Positions 8,477 to 15,963 of a DNA stretch of 38,954 nucleotides are shown piece after piece. Source of the DNA: Candidatus Jorgensenbacteria bacterium RIFCSPLOWO2_01_FULL_45_25b. Its GTDB lineage: Bacteria > Patescibacteriota > Minisyncoccia > UBA6257 > GWB1-50-10. The notes beneath the pieces were generated by a model. It searched no databases and was not told the origin of the DNA. It saw nothing but the letters and a program-made list of their open reading frames with translations. The stretch spans positions 1-38,954 of the forward strand of contig MFKK01000004.1 in the NCBI GenBank assembly GCA_001781035.1, written 5' to 3'. A program made the position numbers and the translations under genes. Every line of letters begins with the position of its first letter. The stretch's first letter is position 1.

Positions 8477-8887
8477 ATGTCTGATTGTCTATTCTGCGGT
8501 ATTGTTAAAAAAGAAATTCCGGCGCGTCTGGTGTGCGAAGATGAATGCGGGGTAGCGTTCCTTGATGTTAATCCACGCTCGGAAGGGCATGTGATGGTGA
8601 TTCCAAAAACACACGTGGAAACAATTCTTGAATTGCCGGATGAAGAAGTAGGAAATCTCTTCAGATTGGTAAAAAGAATAACAAAGCAATTAAAAGAAGC
8701 TCTCTCGCCCGACGGCTTTACTTTTGGAATCAATCATGGTACAAATGCGGGACAGGTCGTGCGCCACTTGCATATTCATGTCATTCCAAGATATAAAGGA
8801 GACGGAGGGAAATCTATCCATAGTGTGGTTGATAATCCGCCCAAAGTATCGTTAGAAGAAACACTCACAAAAATTCTAAAGGCTTAG
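8477..8887 (+). CDS. HIT family nucleotide hydrolase/transferase
   Basis: 136 residues. It carries the histidine triad HLHIHVIPR (His97, His99, His101), the catalytic signature of HIT hydrolases acting on nucleoside phosphoramidates or dinucleotides. CLFCGIV near the N-terminus provides the Cys pair of the zinc site seen in many HINT-like proteins, and IPKTHV supplies the usual following His. The length is typical. The natural substrate cannot be read from sequence. It sits in a housekeeping run between hisS and rpsU, separated on both sides by TTAG-rich repeats. Confidence 0.93.
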   Translation: MSDCLFCGIVKKEIPARLVCEDECGVAFLDVNPRSEGHVMVIPKTHVETILELPDEEVGNLFRLVKRITKQLKEALSPDGFTFGINHGTNAGQVVRHLHIHVIPRYKGDGGKSIHSVVDNPPKVSLEETLTKILKA

Positions 8888-8935
8888 AAATTAGAAATTT
8901 AGAGATTAGAGATTAGGATTTAGAGATTAATATAT

Positions 8936-9151
8936 ATGCCCATACAATCACGAAGAAAAGAAGGAGAAAGCACGGGGTCGTTTCTTTATCGTTTCAGCAA
9001 GAAGGTGAAGCAGAGCGGAATCGTAAAGGAAGCGAAGAAGAGAAGATTTAAGGAACGGCCGACAAATCGGAGAAAGAAACGCCTCTCCGCCCTGTATCGC
9101 GTGGAGAAAGAAAAAGAGCTGGAGAAGAAGAAAAAATACGGCTTCGCGTAA
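8936..9151 (+). CDS. rpsU: Small ribosomal subunit protein bS21
   Basis: 71 residues, extremely basic. Family features are visible: a short N-terminal strand, GSFLYRFSKKVKQSGIVKEA, then RRFKERPTNRRKKRLSALYR. It binds the 30S subunit near the 3' end of 16S rRNA, where it influences initiation. The start is preceded by TTAATATAT with no Shine-Dalgarno. It lies 8 bases before the yqeY-type gene, a common rpsU neighbour. Confidence 0.92.
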   Translation: MPIQSRRKEGESTGSFLYRFSKKVKQSGIVKEAKKRRFKERPTNRRKKRLSALYRVEKEKELEKKKKYGFA

Positions 9152-9159
9152 TACGGCGT

Positions 9160-9618
9160 ATGTCTCTGAAAATAAAGCTTCTTGAAGATCTAAAAGAATC
9201 TCAAAAAAAGAAGGAGGGAGCGAAAGTAGACACGCTCCGTCTTTTTTTATCATGCGTCCAAAATTATGAAATTGAAAAAAGAGGCAGGGGAGAGGGAGGA
9301 GAGCTTTCTTCGGAAGAAGTGGAACAGGTCTTGAAGAAAGAGATTAAGAAACGCAAGGAGGCGATTCTGCTCTACAGAAAAGGGGAGAGAGAAGACCTCG
9401 CGAAAAAAGAAGAAGAGGAACTGCGAATATTAGAAGCATACGCTCCGCCGGAAATGGAAAGAGGGGAGATAGAAAAGCTGGTGGAAAAGGCAATAGAAAT
9501 TATTCGCCCCGAAAGCCCGAAAGATTTTGGAAAAGTGATGAGCGAGGTGATGAAGATGGCGGAAGGGAGAGCGGACGGAAAACTGGTAAGCGAACTCCTT
9601 AAAGAAAAACTCAAATAA
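9160..9618 (+). CDS. yqeY: GatB/YqeY domain protein
   Basis: 152 residues matching the YqeY family: N-terminal LKIKLLEDLKESQKKKEGAKVDTLRLFLSC region, then EEVEQVLKKEIKKRKEAI and RELEILEAYAPPEM-like (here LRILEAYAPPEM). The C-terminal half is GKVMSEVMKMAEGRADGKLVSE. The domain is shared with the tRNA-binding tail of GatB, so tRNA binding is inferred; the role of the free-standing protein is not defined. It follows rpsU by 8 bases and ends at a strong terminator. Confidence 0.9.
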   Translation: MSLKIKLLEDLKESQKKKEGAKVDTLRLFLSCVQNYEIEKRGRGEGGELSSEEVEQVLKKEIKKRKEAILLYRKGEREDLAKKEEEELRILEAYAPPEMERGEIEKLVEKAIEIIRPESPKDFGKVMSEVMKMAEGRADGKLVSELLKEKLK

Positions 9619-9653
9619 CAAACAGTCCCGCCGAGGCGGGACTGTTTGTTTTT
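9617..9653 (+). terminator. Rho-independent terminator after yqeY
   Basis: Arms AACAAACAGTCCCGCC (9617-9632) and its complement (9635-9650) form an almost perfect stem that begins in the stop codon and ends in a T-run. It ends the rpsU-yqeY unit. Confidence 0.88.
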
Positions 9654-9695
9654 GGCAACGCGTATCTGATAGGATGGGTAAGCGTAGAAATATAT

Positions 9696-10118
9696 ATGAA
9701 TAAAATTGTCTGCGAATCCGAAATTGAAGGATATAAAATGTTTGAGCCCGAAATAAAACGGGTAGCGAAAGCGTGTCTTCAAAGTATGAACATAAAGCAA
9801 TCTCTTACAGAGTTCTATCTGATAAAAAACGAAAACATGCGTGGATTAAATAAAAAATTTCGCAAAAAGGATAAGCCGACAAATGTGTTAAGCTTCAAAG
9901 AACCGGAATCTGTTCCTCACCCCGAACTGAAGAGAAAAACGCGCCTTGGCGAAATCTATCTCGCGCCCGATTATATAAGGAAAAAAGAGGAGAAAATAGC
10001 TGTTTTGGTCGTTCACGGAGTATTGCATCTTTTGGGATACACGCACGGAAGACTTCGTGATAAAATAGAGATGGAGAAACGCGAAAGGAAGATTTTGGAA
10101 GAAATGACAAAAGTGTAA
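9696..10118 (+). CDS. ybeY: Endoribonuclease YbeY
   Basis: 140 residues. The family motif VVHGVLHLLGYTHGR supplies the three zinc ligands His107, His111 and His117. Upstream family features are LNKKFRKKDKPTNVLSF and RLGEIYLAP. YbeY takes part in 16S rRNA 3'-end maturation and 70S quality control in the cytoplasm. The TTHG-type spacing is normal (HxxxHxxxxxH). It starts after GAAATATAT with no Shine-Dalgarno. The 167 bases to ftsA hold an inverted repeat and the ftsA promoter. Confidence 0.93.
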   Translation: MNKIVCESEIEGYKMFEPEIKRVAKACLQSMNIKQSLTEFYLIKNENMRGLNKKFRKKDKPTNVLSFKEPESVPHPELKRKTRLGEIYLAPDYIRKKEEKIAVLVVHGVLHLLGYTHGRLRDKIEMEKRERKILEEMTKV

Positions 10119-10130
10119 AATTTCAAGAGA

Positions 10131-10200
10131 AAAGCGAAAAACAACAACTCAAAATTCAAAACTTTTACGCTTTACGCCGTTGCTTTGCGTTTTTCGCTTT
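10131..10200. repeat. Inverted repeat between ybeY and ftsA
   Basis: A perfect 12-base pair of arms AAAGCGAAAAAC (10131-10142) and GTTTTTCGCTTT (10189-10200) encloses tandem-like TTTACGCTTTACG sequence. The T-rich second arm could let it work as a terminator for ybeY. It may also be a relic of a dispersed element, as at 8347-8468. Confidence 0.5.
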
Positions 10201-10285
10201 ACACCTTACGCTTTCTATTCCATATTAGCGAAATCTTAATCATCGTTATTCCTTATTTCAACAAAGTTTCTAATTTCTATATACC

Positions 10286-11506
10286 ATGCCAAACATGTTA
10301 ACAGCCATTGATATTGGCTCATCAAAAATTAAAGGGCTTGTCGCGGAACAAAAAAAAGATGGGACACTGGCAATCATCTCTGCCTTCAAACATCCCTCGT
10401 CGGGATTTAGAAAAGGGGTCTTGGTGGATATTGAAGACGCGAATCAAACCATTCGTGAGCTCATGCGGGAGCTTCGGCAATTTTCAAAACAGGCGGTAAA
10501 AAATGTTTTCATAAACCTAAACAGCGAACACGTAAAGGTTCGTATATCCCGTGGCATCTCGGCGGTAAGCCAACCGGAGAAAGAAATTAAGCAGGAAGAT
10601 GTTGAGCGGGCGATTCAGTCGTCAAAAGCGGCAAAGATGCTTCCGAATTATAAAATTCTTCACACAATGATTCGGGAGTATGTGGTGGATGATATAGGAG
10701 ATATTCAAGATCCGGTTGGAATGACGGGAAGCAGGCTTGAGGTGAGTACGCTTCTTGTGGAAGCATTCGCTCCGCATTTTGATATGTTGGGGAGGGCGTT
10801 TGAAGAGGCGGGCGCGAACGTAAACGGTATTATTTTTAATCCCTTTGCTTCCGCGAAAGCGGTACTCACAAAAAAACAAAAGGTGCTTGGGGTTGTTTTG
10901 ATTGATTTGGGGGGAGAGACGACCTCACTCTCCGCGTTTGAAGAGGGGAAGCCTTTGTACGCGAGAAGCTTTCCGATAGGATGCTCTCACATCACAAACG
11001 ACATCGCGGTCGGATTAAAAGCGCCGGTAGATGCCGCGGAACGGATAAAGTTGTATCACGGAACGGCATTCTCGCGCGGAGTTTCAAGAAAAGACATGAT
11101 ACAGCTGGGAGATATTGACCCGACATTAAGTGAAGAAATATCAAAAAGATATGTAAGCGAAATTATTGAGGTGCGAGTTGCGGAAATCCTGGATATCCTT
11201 AATAATGAGCTCAAAAGTCTTCGGGAACGGTTTGAATTTCCGGCGGGAATCGTGATAACGGGTGGAGGCGTAAAATTGGAAGGAATAAAAGAGTGTATCA
11301 GGGAAACCATGCGCCTTCCGGTACAGATTGGGTTGCCGAATATGGCAAATATTGAAATTCAGAATCCGGCGCACGAAAAGCTCATTGATGATCCGGAATT
11401 TGCCGTCGCGGTAGGACTTCTCCATTTGAATGGGGCAAAAGGTGAAAGAAAACCGATGAATATCTTTGGCCGAGCGAAACGGTTTGTGAGAAACATCGTT
11501 CCCTAG
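10286..11506 (+). CDS. ftsA: Cell division protein FtsA
   Basis: 406 residues, actin-like ATPase that tethers FtsZ to the membrane. Phosphate-1 motif AIDIGSSKIKGLVAE is at the N-terminus, phosphate-2 VVLIDLGGETTSLSAFEEG near 205-225, the adenosine motif IVITGGGVKLEG near 325, and the SHS2-like insertion FINLNSEHVKVRISRG near 75. The C-terminus FGRAKRFVRNIVP is a short amphipathic helix suited to membrane binding. ftsZ follows after 38 bases. The TATATA box just before the ATG is a likely -10. Confidence 0.95.
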   Translation: MPNMLTAIDIGSSKIKGLVAEQKKDGTLAIISAFKHPSSGFRKGVLVDIEDANQTIRELMRELRQFSKQAVKNVFINLNSEHVKVRISRGISAVSQPEKEIKQEDVERAIQSSKAAKMLPNYKILHTMIREYVVDDIGDIQDPVGMTGSRLEVSTLLVEAFAPHFDMLGRAFEEAGANVNGIIFNPFASAKAVLTKKQKVLGVVLIDLGGETTSLSAFEEGKPLYARSFPIGCSHITNDIAVGLKAPVDAAERIKLYHGTAFSRGVSRKDMIQLGDIDPTLSEEISKRYVSEIIEVRVAEILDILNNELKSLRERFEFPAGIVITGGGVKLEGIKECIRETMRLPVQIGLPNMANIEIQNPAHEKLIDDPEFAVAVGLLHLNGAKGERKPMNIFGRAKRFVRNIVP

Positions 11507-11544
11507 ATTCCACATCCTATTATTCCTTGAAGTGAAAAGATGAA

Positions 11545-12783
11545 ATGAAGAAAGAACAAATGCAAAAAAATAAACTGAAATCAAAACGAAATATGGTGGG
11601 AGCGGAACGCGGAATAACCTCCATTAAAGTTATAGGAGTGGGAGGCGGAGGAGGAAACGCGATTTCCCGCATGATGGAAGAGGTGCGGATGCGGGGAGTG
11701 GAATTTATAGCGGCAAACACCGACGCGCAAGACCTTGATTACGCGCGGGCGCACAAAAAAATCTACATTGGCAAGGCACTGACTCGTGGCTTAGGGTCAG
11801 GGATGAATCCCGACATAGGAAAACAGGCGGCGGAAGAAAATCGTTCAGAAATTGGAGAAGCGCTGGAGGGGGCGGATGTCGTCTTTATTACTTCTGGCAT
11901 GGGAGGAGGAACGGGAACGGGAGCCTCTCCCATTATTGCAGAAATCGCGAAAGAAAAAGGGATTTTAACGGTTGCGATCGTAACCAAACCCTTCTCTTTT
12001 GAGGGAACCCAGCGCATGAATATCGGACAGGAAGGATTGATGCGTCTGAAAGACAAGGTGGACGCGATGGTTGTTATTCCGAACGACCGCATCTTTTCTA
12101 TTATTGATAAGGAAACCTCAATCGTAAAAGCATTCAGCCACGTAGATGAGATTCTAAAAAACGCGGTGCAGGGAATCGCGGAACTAATTAACATGCCAGG
12201 TATCATCAACGTGGATTTTGCCGACATCAGGTCAATTATGAAGGAGGCGGGAACAACCCTCATAGGAATCGGAACGGCTCAAGGCGCGGATCGGGCGACA
12301 AAAGCGGTAACAGCCGCGATTAACTCTCCGCTTCTTGAAACCTCAATTGAGGGCGCGCGCGGAGTCCTCTTTTCTATTTCCGGCAGTAAGGACTTGAAAA
12401 TGTCCGAAGTGAATGAAATCGCGAAAATCATATCAGGAAACATTGACCCGAGCGCGAAAGTTATATTCGGCGCCTATCACGATAGCCGTCTCAAAGAGAA
12501 AAAACTCAAGGTAACCGTTATCGCGACAGGCTTTAATAACTCCGCCACAACCTCTCGTTTTGAAATCCCCGCGCTTTTCGCGAAAGAAAAAACCGAAAAA
12601 GACGACTTCCTGCAAGACCTTTTTAAAACAGACGCGGAAAAACAGGAAAGAAAAAAAGATAGGGAAGGGAAGGAAGAAAAGCCAATAACGCCGGAATCCC
12701 CAAAAAAAATTGTGGTGGAAAACCAATCGGATAACTCTTGGGATATCCCCGCCTTTCTTCGCAAGAACAAAAAACGAAAGTAG
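11545..12783 (+). CDS. ftsZ: Cell division protein FtsZ
   Basis: 412 residues, tubulin-like GTPase that forms the division ring. The GTP-binding loop GGGTGTGAS lies near residue 120, after IKVIGVGGGGGNAISRM. NTDAQDL and the T7 loop GIINVDFADIRSIM, which completes the active site of the next subunit, are present. A variable linker (about 345-395) rich in K, E and D leads to the C-terminal peptide WDIPAFLRKNKKRK, the conserved FtsA-binding tag. It lies directly after ftsA and before a terminator, an ordinary ftsA-ftsZ unit. Confidence 0.97.
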   Translation: MKKEQMQKNKLKSKRNMVGAERGITSIKVIGVGGGGGNAISRMMEEVRMRGVEFIAANTDAQDLDYARAHKKIYIGKALTRGLGSGMNPDIGKQAAEENRSEIGEALEGADVVFITSGMGGGTGTGASPIIAEIAKEKGILTVAIVTKPFSFEGTQRMNIGQEGLMRLKDKVDAMVVIPNDRIFSIIDKETSIVKAFSHVDEILKNAVQGIAELINMPGIINVDFADIRSIMKEAGTTLIGIGTAQGADRATKAVTAAINSPLLETSIEGARGVLFSISGSKDLKMSEVNEIAKIISGNIDPSAKVIFGAYHDSRLKEKKLKVTVIATGFNNSATTSRFEIPALFAKEKTEKDDFLQDLFKTDAEKQERKKDREGKEEKPITPESPKKIVVENQSDNSWDIPAFLRKNKKRK

Positions 12784-12793
12784 GCAATAGGAT

Positions 12794-12823
12794 AAAAAAA
12801 ACAGCCTAGTGGCTGTTTTTTTT
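12794..12823 (+). terminator. Rho-independent terminator after ftsZ
   Basis: An A-run plus ACAGCC (to 12806), loop TAGT and GGCTGT plus a run of eight T. It is a textbook terminator and works in both directions by symmetry, so it may also stop the minus-strand tRNA-Lys transcript. Confidence 0.9.
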
Positions 12824-13106
12824 AATCCTTTTTCGTTTTCCTTAATCCTTAATCTTCTTACCTTAATCTTCGTCTGTCCGCCCACCTGGATTCGAACGTC
12901 GCTCTCTCGGTTCGCTTTTAGAAACCCAGCGGTTTCTAGCTTCCGCAACGGGAAAACTCCCGTTTTCCCGACCCCTTTCCCGTTCAAATCCAGGTGACTT
13001 CAACTTCATTTACTATACCCTCTGTTTTTTTTAATCCTTTTTCGTTTTCCTTAATCCCTAATCCTCTTACCTTAATCTTCGTTCGTCCGCCCACCTGGAT
13101 TCGAAC
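12813..13106. repeat. 85-bp direct repeat carrying the tRNA-Lys 3' end
   Basis: Copies lie at 12813-12897 and 13022-13106, 209 bases apart, and differ at about four positions. Each contains the T-rich tail of the ftsZ terminator, a CTTAATC-rich spacer, and the acceptor plus T arm of the minus-strand tRNA-Lys. Only the second copy continues into a whole tRNA; the first ends in a structured insert. Confidence 0.85.
12883..12996. other. Snap-back structure built on a tRNA T-arm fragment
   Basis: CACCTGGATTCGAAC (12883-12897) and its complement with one mismatch (12982-12996) close a 114-base segment. Inside are two perfect hairpins: TAGAAACC-CAGC-GGTTTCTA (12919-12938) and CGGGAAAAC-TCCC-GTTTTCCCG (12949-12970). 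It may be a recombination relic, a non-autonomous insertion next to the tRNA, or a structured RNA read from the minus strand. Confidence 0.6.
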
Positions 13107-13158
13107 CAGGGACCCTCTGCTTAAAAGGCAGGTGCTCTACCAACTGAGCTATGGGCGG
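13086..13158 (-). tRNA. tRNA-Lys (anticodon UUU)
   Basis: 73 nt cloverleaf. Acceptor CCGCCCA/TGGGCGG, D arm GCTCAGTTGGTAGAGC, anticodon loop CTTTTAA, and T arm CCTGG-TTCGAAT-CCAGG. The discriminator is A and no CCA is encoded. A TATAAT box on the minus strand (13170-13175) lies 11 bases upstream of the mature 5' end. The 5' copy of this tRNA provides the sequence where the -35 would be. Confidence 0.96.
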
Positions 13159-13189
13159 ATATGTATTGAATTATAGCCTCTATTTCAGC

Positions 13190-13239
13190 CTGCTTAAAAG
13201 TCCGTCAGCTGACGGATCTACCAACTGAGCTATGGGCGG
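13190..13239 (-). pseudogene. tRNA-Lys 5'-half copy, broken by a palindrome
   Basis: It repeats the tRNA-Lys 5' half (acceptor strand, D arm and anticodon loop CTTTTAA) and about 15 bases of its upstream flank. The D-arm to anticodon-stem bases are replaced by the perfect 16-base palindrome TCCGTCAGCTGACGGA (13201-13216). There is no variable loop, T arm or acceptor 3' strand, so it cannot fold as a tRNA. Confidence 0.75.
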
Positions 13240-13339
13240 ATATGTATTGATATATTGCCACAAACATGAGCATCTTTTCAAGACGTTGACAATCTATGCG
13301 AGTAAAAGGGAAAATACTTAAAACCCGCGTGTAAATAAC

Positions 13340-14077
13340 ATGTTAATTCAAATCATCATAGCTTCAAGCATAGGAAGCATACTCGCGCTCATTGGAGGAG
13401 TTGTTCTTCTTTGGAGAGAGGATTGGATGAGGCGCGTCTCTCTTTTTCTAGTAAGCTTCGCGGCTGGAACCCTCCTCGGCGCGGCATTTTTTGACCTTCT
13501 TCCCGAAGCGCTGGAAAAAATGGAAGGAGGTGAGGGCGTGTTCATCGCGATTGTGCTCGGCATACTGGGAATTTTTATGTTTGAGAAAATACTCCGCTGG
13601 CATCACTGCCACGATGAGAAATGTGAAGAACGAACGCTCTCCTCCTCAATTCTTGTGGGAGATTCCATTCATAACTTTCTGGATGGCATAGCGATTGCCG
13701 CGGCGTTTCTTGTGAGCGTTCCCACGGGCATCACGACAACGATAGCAGTTTTTTTTCACGAAGTTCCGCAGGAAATAGGAGATTTCGGAATTCTTCTCCA
13801 CGCGGGATACAGCAAGGGAAAAATCCTTGTGCTGAATGTTTTAACGGCTCTCACTACCTTTGTGGGAGCAATAGGAGGTTACTTCTTTCTTTCGTATATA
13901 GAAGGCTATGTGGGATACATACTTGCCTTCGCTTCCGGTGTCTTTATCTATATCGCGGCATCCGACCTCATTCCCGAAGTGCGCCACAAAGAAGAGGGAA
14001 GAAAGCTAGGACACACGATAACGGTTATCGTTGGAGTTATTCTTATCTTTGCAATAGGAACTCTTTTTAAAGAATAA
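13340..14077 (+). CDS. ZIP family metal transporter
   Basis: 245 residues with about seven to eight TM segments. The metal-path motifs of the ZIP family are clear: HNFLDGIAIAAAF in TM4 and HEVPQEIGDFGILLHAG in TM5. A His/Cys-rich cytoplasmic loop (WHHCHDEKCEE) precedes TM4 and may bind metal. ZIP proteins move zinc, iron or related divalent metals into the cytoplasm; the ion is not predictable here. A TTGACA element at about 13285 may be a -35. The gene ends at a terminator shared with the convergent purC. Confidence 0.92.
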   Translation: MLIQIIIASSIGSILALIGGVVLLWREDWMRRVSLFLVSFAAGTLLGAAFFDLLPEALEKMEGGEGVFIAIVLGILGIFMFEKILRWHHCHDEKCEERTLSSSILVGDSIHNFLDGIAIAAAFLVSVPTGITTTIAVFFHEVPQEIGDFGILLHAGYSKGKILVLNVLTALTTFVGAIGGYFFLSYIEGYVGYILAFASGVFIYIAASDLIPEVRHKEEGRKLGHTITVIVGVILIFAIGTLFKE

Positions 14078-14115
14078 AAAAAGTACGGAGCACGCGTTTG
14101 TATTGCGTGCCCCGT
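14076..14115 (-). terminator. Terminator of purC
   Basis: On the minus strand, ACGGGGCACGC pairs with GCGTGCTCCGT around a 9-base loop, followed by a run of seven T. It lies between the convergent ZIP and purC stops. The GGGGCACG style matches the terminator at 17059-17099. Confidence 0.8.
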
Positions 14116-14134
14116 TCGTGAGCTGGCAAGCCGT

Positions 14135-15076
14135 CTAGAGAAGCGGCCTGCCGACGATTCGCTCATAGGCTTCCAGATAGCGCCGACTCGTTCCGCGAAC
14201 GACCTCGTCGCTCAGCGGTGGGACGGGCGGTTGCTTGTCCCAGTTCAGCGACTCGAGGTAGTCGCGGACGTATTGCTTATCGAAACTCGCTTGGCTCCGC
14301 CCGGGCTCGTAGCCGTCGAGGGGCCAAAAGCGCGAGGAGTCGGGCGTCAGCGCCTCGTCAATGAGCATCGGTGCGCCGTCCACGTAGCCGAATTCAAACT
14401 TCGTGTCGGCGATGATGATGCCGCGCGAGAGGGCGTAGTCCGCCGCGACTCGATACAGGGCGACGCTCGCCGTCTTCAGACTCTCGGTGACATCCGCGCC
14501 GACGAGTTCCGCCATCCGTTCGACGGCGATGTTCTCGTCGTGACCCGACGCGGCTTTCGTCGCCGGAGTGAACAGGGGATCCGGTAGTTTGTCTGATTCA
14601 CGCAAACCCAATGGCAGTTTCGCGCCGCAGACGGTTCCACTCTGACGATACTCCCGCCACGCGGAACCGCTCAGATAGCCCCGCACGACGCACTCTACAT
14701 CAACTCGCTCCGCTCGATGCACGAGCATCGAGCGACCTTCGAGCGTTTCCGCGTGTTCCTGCGCGACAAGCGGGAAGTCGGCAACCCGCGTGCTGATGAG
14801 GTGGTTTCGCACGATGTGCTTCGTGTGGCCGAACCAGAACTCGGAGAGCGCGGTGAGCACGTGTCCCTTTTGCGGAATCGCCGACGGGAGCACGTAGTCA
14901 AACGCCGAGATGCGGTCGGACGCGACGATGAGAAGCCTGTCGCCGAGAGGATTCGGGTTGTCAAGATCACCTCGACGACCAAGGTCAGGGTCATCAAGGT
15001 CATAGATGTCGCGCACCTTACCGCGACTCATCAGATTTAAGTTCGGAAAGTGCGTTTCAAGAACCGTCGCAACCAT
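14135..15076 (-). CDS. purC: SAICAR synthase, probably acquired
   Basis: 313 residues. It joins aspartate to CAIR in purine synthesis. Family motifs: SRGKVRDIYDL, VASDRISAFDYVLPS, the region around VVRGYLSGSAWREY, FTPATKAASGHDENI, and DTKFEFGYVDG followed by LIDEALTPDSSRFW. It is the long form of the family. No other purine gene is in the window. Base use is far richer in G+C than all neighbours, with mostly G/C third positions. It also has a perfect promoter and strong Shine-Dalgarno (AAGGAGAGGGAT before the ATG), unlike the native genes. These point to horizontal transfer; an assembly chimera is the alternative. Confidence 0.95.
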   Translation of the reverse strand: MVATVLETHFPNLNLMSRGKVRDIYDLDDPDLGRRGDLDNPNPLGDRLLIVASDRISAFDYVLPSAIPQKGHVLTALSEFWFGHTKHIVRNHLISTRVADFPLVAQEHAETLEGRSMLVHRAERVDVECVVRGYLSGSAWREYRQSGTVCGAKLPLGLRESDKLPDPLFTPATKAASGHDENIAVERMAELVGADVTESLKTASVALYRVAADYALSRGIIIADTKFEFGYVDGAPMLIDEALTPDSSRFWPLDGYEPGRSQASFDKQYVRDYLESLNWDKQPPVPPLSDEVVRGTSRRYLEAYERIVGRPLL

Positions 15077-15135
15077 ATCCCTCTCCTTCAGAAGAAATTA
15101 GGGTTATTGGGGTTTAGGTGATGTGTACCTTCATT

Positions 15136-15164
15136 CTTATACAACTATTCCCTTTCTAAATCAA
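15136..15164 (-). promoter_or_regulatory. purC: purC promoter
   Basis: Minus-strand TTGATT (15159-15164), 17 bases, TATAAG (15136-15141). This leaves a leader of about 50 bases ending in AAGGAGAGGGAT before the purC ATG. It is the clearest promoter plus Shine-Dalgarno pair in the window. Confidence 0.7.
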
Positions 15165-15228
15165 TTTTGTAAACACAAAAAAAGCAATCAAGTGGTAAAT
15201 GCCAAAGATTGTAAAAAGCGAATGTTCA

Positions 15229-15486
15229 TTATAAATTCTTTATCTTGTTAAACAAAACCGCGAAAAGCCAAACGCCCGCGATTGTCACGATATTCCAAAT
15301 AATCAAACCGGAAACGAAATATCCAAAACCGAAAAAATCAGATTGAAGGGAAATATCGCTATGCAAAGAATATCTCATAAACAAACCTCTAATCGGCGGG
15401 TAAATCGCAACGCCCGCGTAGCAGACAACATACACGATGCTTATCCAAGCCGATGATGTCTTGAGCAAATGTTTTACGTGTATCAT
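15229..15486 (-). CDS. Small membrane protein, DUF5676-like
   Basis: 85 residues with two predicted TM helices (SSAWISIVYVVCYAGVAIYP and FVSGLIIWNIVTIAGVWLFAVLF) joined by a short loop, ending LFNKIKNL. The layout resembles small DUF5676-type proteins; the match is from memory and tentative. No catalytic motif is visible. It is monocistronic between the purC promoter and the SWIB terminator. An A/T-rich TGAATATATG just upstream may be its -10. Confidence 0.6.
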   Translation of the reverse strand: MIHVKHLLKTSSAWISIVYVVCYAGVAIYPPIRGLFMRYSLHSDISLQSDFFGFGYFVSGLIIWNIVTIAGVWLFAVLFNKIKNL

Positions 15487-15545
15487 ATATTCAAATTAAG
15501 TTAATGTTAATTTTCGACCTTGAGGCAAGTATTATAATCATATTC

Positions 15546-15579
15546 TATCAAAAAATGCCCCAAGGGGCATTTTTTGATA
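15546..15579. terminator. Bidirectional terminator downstream of the SWIB gene
   Basis: A 16-bp near-perfect stem (ATCAAAAAATGCCCC and complement, loop AA) with T-runs on both strands. It terminates the SWIB gene read from the minus strand. Confidence 0.85.
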
Positions 15580-15595
15580 TCTATACAATTTTTCC

Positions 15596-15850
15596 TTAAG
15601 AAAGATGCTTAGAAACGAGCTTTGTCATCTCAAACATACTAACCGTTGCCTTGCCATCAAACACCTTTTTAAGGTTTTCATCGGCATTGATGTTGCGCTT
15701 GTTGGCTTGGTCTTGGAGATTGTTCGCTTTGATATACACCCAAAGCTTCTTCACGACTTCCGACCTGGGCATAGGTCCCTTGCCAACTACGGCGGCTAAC
15801 TCCTCACTAATACTCATCGGCCTCATGAACGCTGAATTGGTTTGTGCCAT
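15596..15850 (-). CDS. SWIB/MDM2 domain protein
   Basis: 84 residues consisting almost wholly of a SWIB fold: FMRPMSISEELAAVVGKG, then PMPRSEVVKKLWVYIKANN, LQDQANKRNINADENLKKVF, and FEMTKLVSKHL. SWIB domains are best known from eukaryotic chromatin remodellers and Chlamydia proteins, and stand-alone copies occur in CPR and other bacteria. A DNA- or chromatin-associated role is inferred only. A TATAAT box ends 4 bases before the ATG, so the mRNA may be leaderless. Confidence 0.9.
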   Translation of the reverse strand: MAQTNSAFMRPMSISEELAAVVGKGPMPRSEVVKKLWVYIKANNLQDQANKRNINADENLKKVFDGKATVSMFEMTKLVSKHLS

Positions 15851-15854
15851 GTAT

Positions 15855-15860
15855 ATTATA
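15855..15860 (-). promoter_or_regulatory. -10 box of the SWIB gene, leaderless start
   Basis: Perfect TATAAT on the minus strand, separated from the ATG by ATAC only. Transcription would begin at about the start codon. Confidence 0.6.
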
Positions 15861-15963
15861 GTAGCATATTAACGTGGATATTGTAAACAGGTGTACAGTT
15901 AACGCTATAAAGTAACTGCCGCTTTTGTTTTATGACTACTATAATTCTTTTTTTCATCCAATT

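Noticed and set aside
12809-13176. Short plus-strand reading frames across the tRNA-Lys region
   Set aside because: They translate the complement of tRNA sequence (PPTWIRT-type peptide), a well-known false gene.
14231-15040. Plus-strand frames opposite purC
   Set aside because: They are antisense shadows caused by the high G+C of purC; no family motif.
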